Assembly (NCBI GenBank): GCA_911810475.1
Contig: OU461276.1
Span: forward strand, 427,501 to 491,500
Length of the DNA stretch: 64,000 bases
Direction: 5' to 3'
Source: Candidatus Celerinatantimonas neptuna
GTDB lineage: Bacteria; Pseudomonadota; Gammaproteobacteria; Enterobacterales; Celerinatantimonadaceae
Shown: one piece after another, positions 21,344 to 31,459 of the stretch
How the letters are laid out: each line of letters opens with the position of its first letter
Position numbering within the stretch: the stretch's first letter is position 1
Position numbers and translations under genes: made by a program
The notes under the pieces: generated by a model
The model's input: only the letters and a program-made list of their open reading frames with translations
Told to the model about the DNA's origin: nothing
Databases searched by the model: none

Positions 21344-22197
21344 GATGTGATCCATAATAAATAACAAAGTGTAAAAACAGGTAGTGCAGCAGTTAGACTG
21401 TCGATACGGTCAAGCAAACCTCCATGCCCGGGAAGTAGCGTTCCACTATCCTTTATACCAGCATCTCTCTTTAGCATACTCTCAAATAAATCACCGATGA
21501 CAGATGCCAATGCAGTAAGCAATGAACAACCAGCAAAAACCCATGCGCTTTGAACATGAGGCTTAAAGAAAGTAAGTGTAATAAAACAGACAACCATCGC
21601 TAAAATTAACCCACCGGCCAATCCTTCAACAGTTTTTTTTGGGCTAACTTTGGGGGCTAATTTTAACCTGCCAAATTGCCGTCCGGTAAAATAAGCTCCT
21701 GAGTCAGCAGCCCATACCAAAAGTAAAACATAAACAACCCAACCAGCCCCAACGGATGGATCAATGCTGACACTGCGCAATGTCAAAACAGACCAGCCAA
21801 AAGGCAACAAAGCTAAAAGGCCTGCCGCCCATTTAAACAAAATACTACGATGCAACAATTGATTCGTATGGGAATAACTCAACACCAGCACCAATGCTAT
21901 CAACCAAAAAATACCGGCAATGACGAACAAATAGAAAATAGAAGAAGAATGGGCTAATGAAGTCAAATGAAAGAATAAGTAACCAACTCCCCATAAAACA
22001 CAAAAAGAAGTGGTATAAACCATACGGCTAAATAATTTTTGAGTAATCAGGCCGGCCCATTCATATGCTGAAATAAAAAAAATAATTGTAAGCGCAATAG
22101 CCAAACCACTTGTTGGAAGAAAGAATATCCCCAATATTGCGATAGGTGCTAAAAATAACGCTGTAATAATCCGTTGTTTGAGCAAATCAATCCCCAT
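21340..22197 (-). CDS. cdsA: phosphatidate cytidylyltransferase
   Basis: A 285-residue polytopic membrane protein with about eight hydrophobic segments. The CDP-alcohol synthase signature is at about residues 195-225: SPKKTVEGLAGG, preceded by WAADSGAYFTGRQFGR, and the acidic DLFESMLKRDAGIKDSG..PGHGGLLDRIDS follows. It makes CDP-diacylglycerol from phosphatidic acid and CTP, the branch point for all membrane phospholipids. It lies 10 bp after uppS and overlaps dxr by 4 bp. Confidence 0.97.
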   Translation of the reverse strand: MGIDLLKQRIITALFLAPIAILGIFFLPTSGLAIALTIIFFISAYEWAGLITQKLFSRMVYTTSFCVLWGVGYLFFHLTSLAHSSSIFYLFVIAGIFWLIALVLVLSYSHTNQLLHRSILFKWAAGLLALLPFGWSVLTLRSVSIDPSVGAGWVVYVLLLVWAADSGAYFTGRQFGRLKLAPKVSPKKTVEGLAGGLILAMVVCFITLTFFKPHVQSAWVFAGCSLLTALASVIGDLFESMLKRDAGIKDSGTLLPGHGGLLDRIDSLTAALPVFTLCYLLWITS

Positions 22198-22207
22198 TCA
22201 TATTTGG

Positions 22208-22972
22208 TTATCCGGTTTTAGTTATTTTTTGGATCTGCTCTGTCGTACAACCAAAACGACGTTCACGTCTCACATATGAAGCAAGAGCATCACGAAATGC
22301 TTGTTCATCGAAATCAGGCCATAACCGATCCGTGAAATAAAGCTCAGCATATGCAAGTTGCCAAATCAAAAAATTACTGATCCGATGTTCACCACCGGTA
22401 CGAATCATCAAATCAACATCGCCCACAGACTGCTCAGAAAAAGCCTGGCCGATTATTTCTTCATTGATTTGTGATCCATCGAGCATCCCGCGACTAATTT
22501 GATCGGCGAGCTGTCGAACTTGACGAGTAATATCCCAACGGCCACCATAATTTGCAGCAATATTTAATTGTAATCCACAATTATCTGCTGTAAGAGATTC
22601 GGCTGCTAAAATCCGCTTTTGTAGTGCCTGAGAAAAATCATTTCGGGCACCAATAATCCTAAGTTTGACATTATTCTTATTCAGCATTTTAACTTCACGC
22701 TGTAGAACAGTCATAAATAACTTCATCAAATTAGCGACTTCTTCTTGAGGTCGACGCCAATTCTCACTGCTAAAAGCAAATAGCGTTAACTGCTCAATCC
22801 CTAATTTCGCAGCACATCTAACAATTCGACGGACTGTTTTCGCTCCAGCATGATGTCCAACCATCCTCAGACGACCACGCTGCTTAGCCCAACGGCCATT
22901 GCCATCCATAATGATCGCCACATGACGAGGAAGAGCGCTCGTCACATTGTTAGCAGGATCGCTCGCGACCAT
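22208..22972 (-). CDS. uppS: undecaprenyl diphosphate synthase
   Basis: A 254-residue cis-prenyltransferase (E. coli 253). [17 protein letters not shown] places the catalytic aspartate at D23, and [11 protein letters not shown] and the C-terminal [27 protein letters not shown] motif are intact. It builds the C55 carrier lipid for peptidoglycan and O-antigen. The ATG at 22972 has a GGGGTAAG ribosome site a few bases upstream. Earlier in-frame starts would run through the frr terminator hairpin and are rejected. Despite that terminator the gene must be reached by readthrough or its own promoter. Confidence 0.96.
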   Translation of the reverse strand: MVASDPANNVTSALPRHVAIIMDGNGRWAKQRGRLRMVGHHAGAKTVRRIVRCAAKLGIEQLTLFAFSSENWRRPQEEVANLMKLFMTVLQREVKMLNKNNVKLRIIGARNDFSQALQKRILAAESLTADNCGLQLNIAANYGGRWDITRQVRQLADQISRGMLDGSQINEEIIGQAFSEQSVGDVDLMIRTGGEHRISNFLIWQLAYAELYFTDRLWPDFDEQAFRDALASYVRRERRFGCTTEQIQKITKTG

Positions 22973-22989
22973 AAACTTACCCCATAAAC

Positions 22990-23015
22990 AAAAAAGCCGC
23001 GCGAAATAACACGGC
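22990..23015 (-). terminator. intrinsic terminator after frr
   Basis: Read on the minus strand: GCCGTG, an 8-nt loop, CGCGGC, then six T residues. The stem is 6 bp with one G-U pair. It ends 18 bp after the frr stop and just before the uppS ribosome site, so it probably attenuates rather than fully separates the translation genes from the envelope cluster. Confidence 0.65.
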
Positions 23016-23033
23016 ATATCCAAACTGTATTCG

Positions 23034-23591
23034 CTATATTTCCATTAGCTCTTTTTCTTTATGGCTGAGTAGTTCATCAACCCGTTTTACAAAGTCATCT
23101 GTCAATTTCTGAATGTCATCCTGTCCCTGACGCTCTTCATCTTCGCTAATATCTTTCTCTTTTAACAGCGATTTTATATCACTATTTGCATCACGGCGAA
23201 TGTTACGTACAGCAACTTTACCTTGCTCAGCCTCAGAACGAACCAGTCGGATCAAATCTTTACGACGCTCTTCTGTCAAAGGAGGAAGAGGAATTCGAAT
23301 CAATGTACCAGCAGAAGAAGGATTCAACCCTAAACCAGAAGTCAATATAGCCTTTTCAACTGACTGTATAGCGGATTTATCAAACACTGTCACAGTCAAT
23401 GTACGCGAATCTTCAGTCCCAATATTCGCAACCTGATTTAAAGGTGTATCAACGCCATAATATGAAACATTTATACCGTCCAATAAACTTGGATGAGCAC
23501 GACCAGTACGAATTTTTGACATTTGTCCACGAAGTGACTCAACACTCTTTTCCATACGCTGGCGCGCATCTTGTTTAATTTCATTAATCAC
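23034..23591 (-). CDS. frr: ribosome recycling factor
   Basis: A 185-residue protein, exactly the E. coli RRF length if translation starts at the GTG at 23591, which has AGGA 8 bp upstream and gives the family N-terminus ([20 protein letters not shown]). [27 protein letters not shown], and [34 protein letters not shown] are diagnostic. RRF splits post-termination ribosomes with EF-G. A longer reading frame from a TTG at 23609 would begin inside pyrH. It follows the pyrH stop by 1 bp, and a terminator lies after it. Confidence 0.96.
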   Translation of the reverse strand: MINEIKQDARQRMEKSVESLRGQMSKIRTGRAHPSLLDGINVSYYGVDTPLNQVANIGTEDSRTLTVTVFDKSAIQSVEKAILTSGLGLNPSSAGTLIRIPLPPLTEERRKDLIRLVRSEAEQGKVAVRNIRRDANSDIKSLLKEKDISEDEERQGQDDIQKLTDDFVKRVDELLSHKEKELMEI

Positions 23592-23592
23592 G

Positions 23593-24345
23593 TTAGTTTT
23601 CCTCACCAAGCAAATTTGAAGTTTTATAAATAATGGTCCCTTCCGGTTGCCCCATCACAACACGTTTTAGCGCGCCAGGTTTATTCATATTAAATACCCG
23701 AATAGGTACCCCATGATCACGAGCTAACGTAAATGCAGCTAAATCCATTACTTTTAATTCTTGTTCAAGGACTTCATTATAAGAGAGTTCTGAATATAAA
23801 GTCGCCTCGGGATTCTTCACTGGATCATCATTATAAACGCCGTCGACTTTTGTACCTTTTAAAACAGCATCCGCTTCAATCTCAATACCGCGTAAACAAG
23901 CTGCTGAGTCCGTTGTAAAGAAAGGATTACCTGTACCCGCCGAGAAAATGACAACACGACCACTTTTCAAATTACTAATTGCATCAGCCCAATTGTATGA
24001 ATCACAAACCCCCGTTAATTCAATCGCTGACATCAATCGTGCATTAACAAAAGCACGGTGCAACGCATCACGCATTGCCAAGCCATTCATAACCGTTGCC
24101 AACATTCCCATATGATCACCGACCACACGATTCATTCCTGCCTTGGCAAGGCCTTCACCACGAAATAAATTGCCGCCACCGATAACCAACCCGACCTGGA
24201 CCCCAAGTTCAACAAGCTCTTTAATTTCCAGAGCCATACGGCCAAGAACAGAAGGATCGATACCGAAACTCTCTTCTCCCATTAATGCTTCACCGGATAA
24301 TTTCAATAGTATGCGTCGATAGGCTGGTTTAGGATTGATACTCAT
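23593..24345 (-). CDS. pyrH: uridylate kinase
   Basis: A 250-residue UMP kinase (E. coli 241) of the amino acid kinase fold. Signatures include [14 protein letters not shown] at the N-terminus, [47 protein letters not shown] and [13 protein letters not shown]. It phosphorylates UMP to UDP and in bacteria is controlled by UTP and GTP. The ATG at 24345 is preferred since the longer frame from 24414 runs back through the tsf terminator. It lies in the conserved order rpsB-tsf-pyrH-frr. Confidence 0.97.
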   Translation of the reverse strand: MSINPKPAYRRILLKLSGEALMGEESFGIDPSVLGRMALEIKELVELGVQVGLVIGGGNLFRGEGLAKAGMNRVVGDHMGMLATVMNGLAMRDALHRAFVNARLMSAIELTGVCDSYNWADAISNLKSGRVVIFSAGTGNPFFTTDSAACLRGIEIEADAVLKGTKVDGVYNDDPVKNPEATLYSELSYNEVLEQELKVMDLAAFTLARDHGVPIRVFNMNKPGALKRVVMGQPEGTIIYKTSNLLGEEN

Positions 24346-24376
24346 GGTTTTCGTATCTCTTTTATCATGGGGATTT

Positions 24377-24405
24377 AAAAAAGGTTGTGGCTCCAGACCA
24401 CAACC
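24377..24405 (-). terminator. intrinsic terminator after tsf
   Basis: On the minus strand GGTTGTGG, a 7-nt loop and CCACAACC form a perfect 8-bp stem followed directly by six T residues (24377-24382). It begins 17 bp after the tsf stop and separates the rpsB-tsf message from pyrH. Confidence 0.88.
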
Positions 24406-24421
24406 ATATTGCAACGATAAC

Positions 24422-25297
24422 TTACTTTTTAGCTGCTGCTACCTGAGCTGCAACTTCAGCTGCAAAGTCATCTTCTTTTTTCTCGATACCTTCACCCACT
24501 TCCAAGCGAATAAAGTTAATCACATCTGCATTCTTTTCTTTCAAAAGAGCGCCTACAGTATGACTTGGATCTTTTACAAAAGGTTGCCCAGTCAAACTAA
24601 TTTCTCCAGTGAATTTTTTCATCCGACCTAAAACCATTTTTTCTGCGATTTCAGCTGGTTTGCCACTGTTCATTGCAATTTCAATCTGAATTGCTTTTTC
24701 TTTTTCTACAACATCCGCAGGCACATCTTCAGGTTTAACAAATTGAGGACTTGCAGCAGCAACATGCATTGCCAAATCTTTAGCAAGTTCTTCATCACCA
24801 TCTTTAAGTACAGTGATTACACCAATCCGCCCACCATGAATATAATAACCAAGATTGTCGCCTTCAACAGTAACAACACGACGAACACTCATGTTTTCAC
24901 CAATTTTTGCGACCAGATTCGCACGAGTTACTTCAACTGTCTCACCGCTGGCTAAAGTTGAATCTAACAGCAGTTGGATATCGTTCAATTTTGCATCATG
25001 TGCAACCGCTGCAATTTCATTACCTAAAGCAACGAAACTTTTATCTCTTGCAACAAAATCGGTTTCACAGTTAAATTCAACTAATGTTCCAACACCTTTT
25101 TCAACTTTAGCGAAAATAGCGCCTTCTGCAGCAACACGGCCTGCTTTTTTAGCCGCTTTTGCCTGTCCTGATTTACGCATGTTCTCAATCGCCAGTTCGA
25201 TATCACCATCAGTTTCAACCAGGGCTTTCTTACAATCCATCATACCTGCGCCAGTACGTTCGCGCAGTTCTTTTACCAAAGCAGCAGTAATTGCCAT
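24422..25297 (-). CDS. tsf: translation elongation factor Ts
   Basis: A 291-residue protein (E. coli 283). [24 protein letters not shown] is the N-terminal UBA-like region, and [12 protein letters not shown] is the TDFV motif that contacts EF-Tu helix [20 protein letters not shown] and the C-terminal module with [15 protein letters not shown] follow. EF-Ts exchanges GDP for GTP on EF-Tu. It lies 95 bp after rpsB, with a hairpin in the spacer, and ends in its own terminator. Confidence 0.97.
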   Translation of the reverse strand: MAITAALVKELRERTGAGMMDCKKALVETDGDIELAIENMRKSGQAKAAKKAGRVAAEGAIFAKVEKGVGTLVEFNCETDFVARDKSFVALGNEIAAVAHDAKLNDIQLLLDSTLASGETVEVTRANLVAKIGENMSVRRVVTVEGDNLGYYIHGGRIGVITVLKDGDEELAKDLAMHVAAASPQFVKPEDVPADVVEKEKAIQIEIAMNSGKPAEIAEKMVLGRMKKFTGEISLTGQPFVKDPSHTVGALLKEKNADVINFIRLEVGEGIEKKEDDFAAEVAAQVAAAKK

Positions 25298-25328
25298 TTG
25301 CTAAATCCTCTGTCGTTTCGGATAAAAC

Positions 25329-25350
25329 ACAGGGGCCATGCGGCCCCTGT
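25329..25350 (-). promoter_or_regulatory. rpsB-tsf intergenic hairpin (attenuator-like)
   Basis: A perfect 9-bp G+C-rich inverted repeat (ACAGGGGCC at one arm, 4-nt loop) lies in the 95-bp gap between rpsB and tsf. On the minus strand it is followed by GTTTTATC, so it could act as a weak intrinsic terminator that lowers tsf expression relative to rpsB, as has been described for the E. coli operon, or as an mRNA-processing or stability element. Confidence 0.6.
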
Positions 25351-25392
25351 TAACCAACAAGTTGGGTTTGGTTAATAAGGGATAATGCCTTA

Positions 25393-26127
25393 TTATTCCG
25401 CAGCTTCTTCAACGAAACCGTCTTCTTCGGCCTGAACGACCAAATCGGCCTGACGACCAGTCAGCACCGCATCCGCAGCTGCTTCCAAGTATAATTTCAC
25501 AGCACGAATCGCATCATCGTTACCAGGGATGATATGGGTAATACCATCTGGATCAGAGTTTGTATCAACAACTGAGATCACCGGAATACCCAGATTATTA
25601 GCTTCACGGATAGCAATGCTTTCATGCTCAGCATCGATGACGAACAACACATCTGGCAAACCACCCATATCTTTGATACCACCTAAACTTTTTTCAAGTT
25701 TTTCCATTTCACGAGTACGCATCAACGCCTCTTTCTTGGTCAACTTATCGAAAGTTCCATCCTGGCTCTGTGATTCTAAATCTTTCAGACGTTTAATAGA
25801 CTGACGAACAGTTTTCCAGTTTGTCAGCATTCCACCTAACCAACGGTGATTAACATAATACTGATCACAACGGACTGCTGCATCTTTAATCGCCTGACTT
25901 GCCGCACGTTTGGTGCCGACAAACAAAATTTTGCCTTTTTTAGAAGCCAGATTGCTAATGATATCCATTGCACCATTAAACAATGGAAGTGTTTTTTCCA
26001 GGTTGATGATATGAACTTTATTACGGGCACCAAAGATGAATGGTTTCATTTTTGGGTTCCAGTAGCGAGTCTGGTGGCCGAAATGGACACCGGCTTGCAA
26101 CATATCGCGCATTGATACTTTTGCCAT
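25393..26127 (-). CDS. rpsB: 30S ribosomal protein S2
   Basis: A 244-residue S2 protein (E. coli 241). It starts [32 protein letters not shown] and carries [15 protein letters not shown] and [39 protein letters not shown]. The ATG at 26127 has an AGAGGAAAT ribosome site 7 bp upstream; the longer in-frame extension from 26235 is leader sequence. S2 assembles late on the 30S subunit with S1 and S3, and in E. coli represses its own operon through the leader RNA. Confidence 0.97.
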   Translation of the reverse strand: MAKVSMRDMLQAGVHFGHQTRYWNPKMKPFIFGARNKVHIINLEKTLPLFNGAMDIISNLASKKGKILFVGTKRAASQAIKDAAVRCDQYYVNHRWLGGMLTNWKTVRQSIKRLKDLESQSQDGTFDKLTKKEALMRTREMEKLEKSLGGIKDMGGLPDVLFVIDAEHESIAIREANNLGIPVISVVDTNSDPDGITHIIPGNDDAIRAVKLYLEAAADAVLTGRQADLVVQAEEDGFVEEAAE

Positions 26128-26282
26128 GATTTTAATTTCCTCTAACGGGGTTAAGCCTCCACACATCCCTGCTAACCGACCAACAAAGGCACCCCGGCGC
26201 AGGTATCGACGTGTGTGTGTTATGATAAAACACAATTTATGTTTGGGATCTTAAACAGACTGACATCAGCCATGTTTTCCCG
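26128..26282 (-). promoter_or_regulatory. rpsB mRNA leader, probable S2-binding autoregulatory RNA
   Basis: About 155 nt between the inferred start site and the rpsB ATG. The final 90 nt are G+C richer than other spacers here and contain, on the minus strand, CCTTTGTTGGTCGG, GCAGGGATGTGTGGAGGC, TTAACCCC and AGAGGAAA. The run GGGATnnGTGGAGGCnTAACCCC is the part I recognise from enteric rpsB leaders. In E. coli this leader is the S2 autoregulatory site, and a processed small RNA (tff/t44) comes from the same place. Equivalence here rests on position and that short match, not on a covariance search. Confidence 0.55.
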
Positions 26283-26288
26283 GCGCGA

Positions 26289-26317
26289 TTTATACCATAT
26301 AAACCCGCGTTGATAAA
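26289..26317 (-). promoter_or_regulatory. candidate rpsB promoter
   Basis: On the minus strand TTTATC (weak -35) and TATAAA (-10) are 17 bp apart. The -10 is followed directly by the G+C-rich stretch TCGCGCCGGG, the discriminator type associated with stringent control of ribosomal promoters. Prediction by eye only. Confidence 0.35.
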
Positions 26318-26564
26318 GTGCAATTATATTGGAGTAATCCCAAAATAGATTTAAAGTATTCTAAGTCATAAAAGATCGGAAACAAGCTAAGCCCGAAAGG
26401 GTAGTTCCAAACGATTTAATTCCCCCCAAATCAATATCGTTTGACGCTACAACTTACGCTATCTATCGGTTACACTGCCTACATGCCGTAAAGAAAGCAA
26501 TTACTGAACAGTCTTAATAAACATAAGACGATTATCACCTCTAAAAATGGGATTCTCAGAAGGA

Positions 26565-27356
26565 ATGACAAACTTAATTAAAACACCCGAACAGATTGAG
26601 AAAATGCGTATCGCCGGCAAATTAGCAGCTGATGTTCTTGAAATGATAGAACCTTATGTTCAAAAAGGAACGACCACCGAAGAACTAAACCAACATTGCC
26701 ATGATTATATCGTCAATGTTCAGGAGGCAATTCCTGCACCATTAAACTATAACGGCTATCCAAAATCAGTCTGCATTTCCTTAAACGAGGTTGTTTGCCA
26801 TGGTATCCCGTCCCACAAAAAACTTCGAGAAGGCGATATTCTAAACATTGATGTAACCGTTATAAAAGATGGTTTCCATGGAGATAGTTCAGCAATGTTT
26901 TGCGTTGGACAGGTCACACCATTAAAAAGAAAATTATGTAAAGCCGCACAAGATTCTCTTTACGAAGCAATCAAGCTGGTTCGTCCCGGAGCATACCTCG
27001 GCGATATTGGTGCAGCATGTCAACATGTTGCCGAACCCCAGGGGTTTTCAGTCGTACGGGATTTCTGTGGTCATGGCATCGGCGAAGGTTTTCATGAAGA
27101 ACCTCAAGTTTTACATTATGGACAAGCCGGAACAGGTATGAAACTCCAAGCAGGAATGACATTTACAATTGAGCCGATGATCAATGCTGGAACCTACAAA
27201 TGTAAAGTCAATAAAAAGGATGGATGGACAGCCACAACAAAAGACGGCCAACCATCAGCTCAATGGGAACACACTCTGCTGGTCACTAATGATGGAGTGG
27301 AAATTTTGACTTTGCGCAGTAATGAAGACTTTGTGCGCCAAATAAATCATAGTTAA
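26565..27356 (+). CDS. map: methionine aminopeptidase
   Basis: A 263-residue type I enzyme (E. coli 264). The five metal ligands are D96 (NIDVTV), D107 (GFHGDSS), H170 (CGHGIGEGF), E203 (TIEPM) and E235 (QWEHT), matching the E. coli order and spacing, with the substrate-positioning H79 in VVCHG. It removes the initiator methionine from nascent proteins. The ATG at 26565 gives the same N-terminal length as E. coli; an in-frame ATG at 26547 would add six residues and has no better ribosome site. It is divergent from rpsB with a 437-bp spacer holding both promoters, and is followed by glnD. Confidence 0.95.
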   Translation: MTNLIKTPEQIEKMRIAGKLAADVLEMIEPYVQKGTTTEELNQHCHDYIVNVQEAIPAPLNYNGYPKSVCISLNEVVCHGIPSHKKLREGDILNIDVTVIKDGFHGDSSAMFCVGQVTPLKRKLCKAAQDSLYEAIKLVRPGAYLGDIGAACQHVAEPQGFSVVRDFCGHGIGEGFHEEPQVLHYGQAGTGMKLQAGMTFTIEPMINAGTYKCKVNKKDGWTATTKDGQPSAQWEHTLLVTNDGVEILTLRSNEDFVRQINHS

Positions 27357-27384
27357 ACCATCTTGAACAATTTCGAGAATAACA

Positions 27385-30015
27385 ATGACAACCTCCTTTA
27401 TAACATCACCACCTGTGTTGCCAAAATCAGTCAGCATTGCTGACTGCAAATCGTTTTTGCAGCAACAACAGCAATGGCTCGAACAACAATTTCACCAACA
27501 GATTCCGGTCACACAACTCGTCCGAGAAAGAGCATTGCAACTCGACCAGTTACTAAGATTAATCTGGCAACAATTTGGCTTAGATAAAAATACCCATTTG
27601 AGTTTAGTTGCTGTAGGGGGATATGGACGAGGAGAGCTACATCCCAAATCAGATATTGATATTCTCATCTTGTTCGATGAATTATTAGACGCTCAAAATC
27701 AACAAAGTATCTCAGATTTCATCACATTCTTATGGGATATAAAATTAGACGTTGGACAAAGTGTTCGCTCGATTGATGAATGTATTGAACTCGGCCTACA
27801 AGATATCACTATTGCTACAAACCTCATCGAATCTAGGCTCATCACTGGAAATACCTCAACGTACAGCCAACTTGAGAAAACAGTTAAAGGTGATAAATTC
27901 TGGCCAATCGCTGATTTTTTTCAAGCTAAACAAACAGAACAACTACAACGCCATTCCCGTTATAAAAATTCAGCCTATTCATTAGAACCTGATTTAAAAG
28001 CAAACCCGGGGGGATTGAGGGATATTCAAACCATTGCCTGGGTCGCAGGAAAGCACTTTGGTTCAAGCAACCTTAAAGCTCTTGCTGAACATGGTTTTCT
28101 CACCGAAGCTGAATACAGGGAATTAAAAGACTGCCGGGATTTTCTATGGCGCGTCCGATTTGCTTTACACCTACAACTCAACAAAGCAGATAACAGACTT
28201 CTTTTTGACAGACAATTAACTGTTGCAAAAACAATGGGCTATCAGGGCGATCATAATCAGCCCGTCGAAAAATTAATGAAGCAGTTTTTCCAGACCGTGC
28301 GAAGAATTAGTGAACTCAACGAAATGCTGCTGCAACTTTTTAATGAAGCTATTTTAGGAAATACAGCGATAGATGTTCGTCCTATTAATGATGACTTTAT
28401 TGTTCGAGGAACATTGATTGATACGACCGATCAACAGCTCTTTATGAAATCTCCCGAGCAAATTCTGCAAATGTTCCTCTTTATAGCAGATAATGAACGC
28501 ATCACAGGTATTTACTCAGCCACTTTAAGGCAACTAAGGGAAGCTCGCCGACGTCAATCATGCTGGCTTGAAGATATTGAGGCTTGCAGGCAGAAATTCC
28601 GTGCTTTGATTAAACATCCGAATATTAGTGGATTAACGATTACATTAATGCATCGTTACGGCGTATTATCGACATATCTTCCAGCTTGGAGCCAAATTGT
28701 CGGACAAATGCAATTTGATCTGTTTCATGCCTATACAGTTGACGAACACACCCACAGGCTCATCAAGCATATTCATAATTACTCGACCGAAACATCAAAA
28801 ACCACCTACCCTCTTGGTAGTGAAATCTATGAACGATTAGAACGTCCGGATCTATTACTATTAGCGGCTCTATTCCACGACATAGCAAAAGGCCGAAAAG
28901 GCGATCACTCCATCTTGGGCGCTATCGATGCAGAAAAATTCTGTCTGAGGCATGGCTTTAGCAAACCTTCATCACGAACTGTCGCATGGCTTGTCAGACA
29001 TCATCTGCTAATGTCTATCACCGCCCAAAGACGAGATATCTATGATCCTGATGTCATCACTGAATTCGCAAAACTAGTGCGCGATGAACGCCATCTGGAT
29101 ATGCTATTTTGCTTAACTGTCGCTGATATCTGTGCCACCAACGACAACGTTTGGAATAGTTGGAAAGGCACATTAATGAGAGAGCTTTATCAGGCCACTC
29201 AAAAAGCGCTAAGACGAGGTTTAGAAAATCCAGTTGATTTGCGGGGACTCGTCCGGGAAAAACAAAATAATGCTTTAGAGCTACTACTAGAACGAGGCTT
29301 TTCTCAGAAACAAGTTAAAACAATCTGGAAACGTTTCAGAGTCGACTACTTTTTAAGGCATACACCAGAGCAAATTGCCTGGCATAGTGAGTACCTGTGG
29401 GGTCATAGTAATACCCAACCACTCGTTCTTATCAGCCGAAGAGCCAGCCGGGGAGGAACAGAAATTTTTATTTACAGCAAAGATATCCCTCACCTGTTTG
29501 CATCCGTTGCCAATGAAATGGAACAAAAAAATCTTAACATTCATGATGCCCAGATTATGTCTAGCCGTGATGGCTACGTTTTGGATACATTTATTGTATT
29601 AGATCCAGACGGGCAACCCATTTCACCAGAACGTCAGCAATATATCAAAAAAAGTCTGATCACTATGTTGCATTTTCAACGTCCGGCAACACTGGAAAAC
29701 AGAACGATTTCACGTCAAGTCAAACAATTCTCAGTACGAACGCACGTAGAGTTTCTACCAACCCGTGGCAACCGGACTCTGATGGAATTAACGACATTAG
29801 ATCGTCCTGGTCTACTTGCATCTGTCGGAGCAGTCTTACAATCATTAAACTACATCATTCAGGGGTCAAAAATTACGACCATTGGTGAAAAAGCTGAAGA
29901 TTTCTTTATCATATCGAAAGAAGACCGAACCCGACTCAATAAAGCACAGCAACAACAACTCAAAATGTTGCTGGAACAACAACTTGATCAGGAAATTCTC
30001 GCTCAAACCTGTTAA
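27385..30015 (+). CDS. glnD: PII uridylyltransferase/uridylyl-removing enzyme
   Basis: An 876-residue bifunctional nitrogen sensor (E. coli 890). The nucleotidyltransferase motif GGYGRGELHPKSDIDILI lies near residues 78-95. A PII-UTase helical domain follows. An HD phosphohydrolase site (FHDIAKGRKGDHS) lies near 496-509. Two C-terminal ACT domains, starting about 677 and 797, bind glutamine. At low glutamine it uridylylates GlnB/GlnK, and at high glutamine it removes UMP, thereby steering glutamine synthetase and NtrBC. The gene begins 28 bp after map, the conserved order map-glnD-dapD. Confidence 0.97.
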   Translation: MTTSFITSPPVLPKSVSIADCKSFLQQQQQWLEQQFHQQIPVTQLVRERALQLDQLLRLIWQQFGLDKNTHLSLVAVGGYGRGELHPKSDIDILILFDELLDAQNQQSISDFITFLWDIKLDVGQSVRSIDECIELGLQDITIATNLIESRLITGNTSTYSQLEKTVKGDKFWPIADFFQAKQTEQLQRHSRYKNSAYSLEPDLKANPGGLRDIQTIAWVAGKHFGSSNLKALAEHGFLTEAEYRELKDCRDFLWRVRFALHLQLNKADNRLLFDRQLTVAKTMGYQGDHNQPVEKLMKQFFQTVRRISELNEMLLQLFNEAILGNTAIDVRPINDDFIVRGTLIDTTDQQLFMKSPEQILQMFLFIADNERITGIYSATLRQLREARRRQSCWLEDIEACRQKFRALIKHPNISGLTITLMHRYGVLSTYLPAWSQIVGQMQFDLFHAYTVDEHTHRLIKHIHNYSTETSKTTYPLGSEIYERLERPDLLLLAALFHDIAKGRKGDHSILGAIDAEKFCLRHGFSKPSSRTVAWLVRHHLLMSITAQRRDIYDPDVITEFAKLVRDERHLDMLFCLTVADICATNDNVWNSWKGTLMRELYQATQKALRRGLENPVDLRGLVREKQNNALELLLERGFSQKQVKTIWKRFRVDYFLRHTPEQIAWHSEYLWGHSNTQPLVLISRRASRGGTEIFIYSKDIPHLFASVANEMEQKNLNIHDAQIMSSRDGYVLDTFIVLDPDGQPISPERQQYIKKSLITMLHFQRPATLENRTISRQVKQFSVRTHVEFLPTRGNRTLMELTTLDRPGLLASVGAVLQSLNYIIQGSKITTIGEKAEDFFIISKEDRTRLNKAQQQQLKMLLEQQLDQEILAQTC

Positions 30016-30035
30016 CACATTTTATGGAGATTTTA

Positions 30036-31073
30036 ATGAGCACAACTCTTTTTAGCTTAGGCCTTGGTCTTGGTAGCAAAAATAACCAACAACAATGGTT
30101 AGAAGTATTTTACCCTGCTCCTCTGGTTCAAATTGAACACCATCCCATCAGCCCATTGCTTGATGCAGCAGGATATACACAAGGAAACCGAGTCATTGAA
30201 TTATCAGAAGAAAAACTGACTAAAATGCAACAAGCTAATATTGGCGATCAGTGGAAATTATTACTAACTCAATTGATTGAACGACAGGCAAAAGACCAAA
30301 TAGCCGTGCTAACCGTGCTTGAAAACGATAGTGCTCCACAATCGACACCTGAAGCTTATCTAAAGTTACAACTGCTATCCCATCGCTTAGTGAAACCTCA
30401 TGGCACAGACCTAACCGGTATTTTTGCCGTACTCCCTAACATTGCGTGGACTAATCAGGGAGCAATCGATCCATCTGAGTTACCAGAACGCCAACTCAAA
30501 GCACGCCTAGAAGGAAAACACCTGGATGTTACATCTATCGATAAATTCCCAAAAATGACCGATTATGTCATTCCTAGAGGCGTTCGTATTGCCTCGACAT
30601 CACGGGTTCGTCTGGGTGCTTATCTTGGTGAAGGGACCACAGTAATGCATGAAGGCTTCTGTAACTTTAATGCAGGTACTCATGGTATCAGTATGGTTGA
30701 AGGCCGTATCTCATCAGGAGTAACCGTAGGAAACAATTCCGATCTTGGTGGCGGTTGTTCTACCATGGGAACACTTAGTGGTGGAGGAAAAGTCATCATA
30801 TCTATCGGTGAAAATTGCTTAATTGGTGCAAATGCTGGAACCGGGATCCCTCTTGGAGATCGCTGTACTATCGAATCAGGCCTTTATATTACTGCCGGAA
30901 CCAAAGTAACCTTACTTGATGAACAAAAACAACCAGCAGGAACAGCAAAAGCAAGAGAATTAGCGGGACGCAGTGATCTTTTGTTCAGACGTAACAGCCA
31001 AAGCGGTGCAATAGAATGTCTGACCAATAAATCAGCCATTGAACTCAACCATGAGCTGCATGATCATAACTAA
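30036..31073 (+). CDS. dapD: 2,3,4,5-tetrahydropyridine-2,6-dicarboxylate N-succinyltransferase
   Basis: A 345-residue enzyme of the longer DapD type, as in Pseudomonas-like proteins, rather than the 274-residue E. coli type. An alpha/beta N-terminal domain of about 170 residues precedes a left-handed beta-helix (VRIASTSRVRLGAYLGEGTTVMHEGFCNFNAGT..., GNNSDLGGGCSTMGTLSGGGKVIISIGENCLIGANAGTGIPLGD). It succinylates tetrahydrodipicolinate in the lysine/meso-diaminopimelate pathway. The ATG at 30036 has GGAGA 5 bp upstream, so it is preferred to 30024. It is 20 bp from glnD and likely co-transcribed. Confidence 0.95.
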   Translation: MSTTLFSLGLGLGSKNNQQQWLEVFYPAPLVQIEHHPISPLLDAAGYTQGNRVIELSEEKLTKMQQANIGDQWKLLLTQLIERQAKDQIAVLTVLENDSAPQSTPEAYLKLQLLSHRLVKPHGTDLTGIFAVLPNIAWTNQGAIDPSELPERQLKARLEGKHLDVTSIDKFPKMTDYVIPRGVRIASTSRVRLGAYLGEGTTVMHEGFCNFNAGTHGISMVEGRISSGVTVGNNSDLGGGCSTMGTLSGGGKVIISIGENCLIGANAGTGIPLGDRCTIESGLYITAGTKVTLLDEQKQPAGTAKARELAGRSDLLFRRNSQSGAIECLTNKSAIELNHELHDHN

Positions 31074-31139
31074 TCTGAACATATTTTTATAATACGTTTA
31101 ATTCTGATTTTGCAATATAAAGCTATTCTTAAACTCCAG

Positions 31140-31459
31140 CTCGGGAATGCCATCTCTTTTAATAAGTGACGGCATTCCATCCCGAGTTTGAGAAACTTAG
31201 ATAAAATCATATCTTTTATTTTGTGCTATCACACAACAACGCCAATTTTGCTCATAATGTTCCTCATAAACACCTCTTGGAAACTTTTAATTTTCCCAAT
31301 ATCTGCATACGCTTAACCTGAGCTCTGGGTCTAACTAACCTCAGCTCAGGATAAGAAGTTACAATGAATAACGATTGATTCTTGATGGGCCAGTCTTGTT
31401 TTCTGATGTGAGATTAATCTTCATCACTATCAGAATAATTCTGAGACGATAATAGTGAT
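31140..31459. repeat. cluster of three hairpin-forming inverted repeats between dapD and yaeH
   Basis: The 511-bp spacer holds no gene but three separate inverted repeats. First, CTCGGGAATGCC-type arms at 31140-31151 and 31171-31186, with a 2-nt bulge. Second, CCTGAGCT at 31317-31324 against AGCTCAGG at 31343-31350. Third, ATCACTAT at 31423-31430 against ATAGTGAT at 31452-31459, enclosing a smaller palindrome CAGAATAATTCTG at 31431-31443. The first may terminate dapD, although no T tract follows. The other two are unexplained and could belong to a yaeH leader or a small RNA. Confidence 0.5.

Noticed and set aside
24855-25304. Plus-strand 149-codon reading frame opposite tsf
   Set aside because: Antisense to tsf, with a serine/threonine-rich translation typical of mirrored codon bias.
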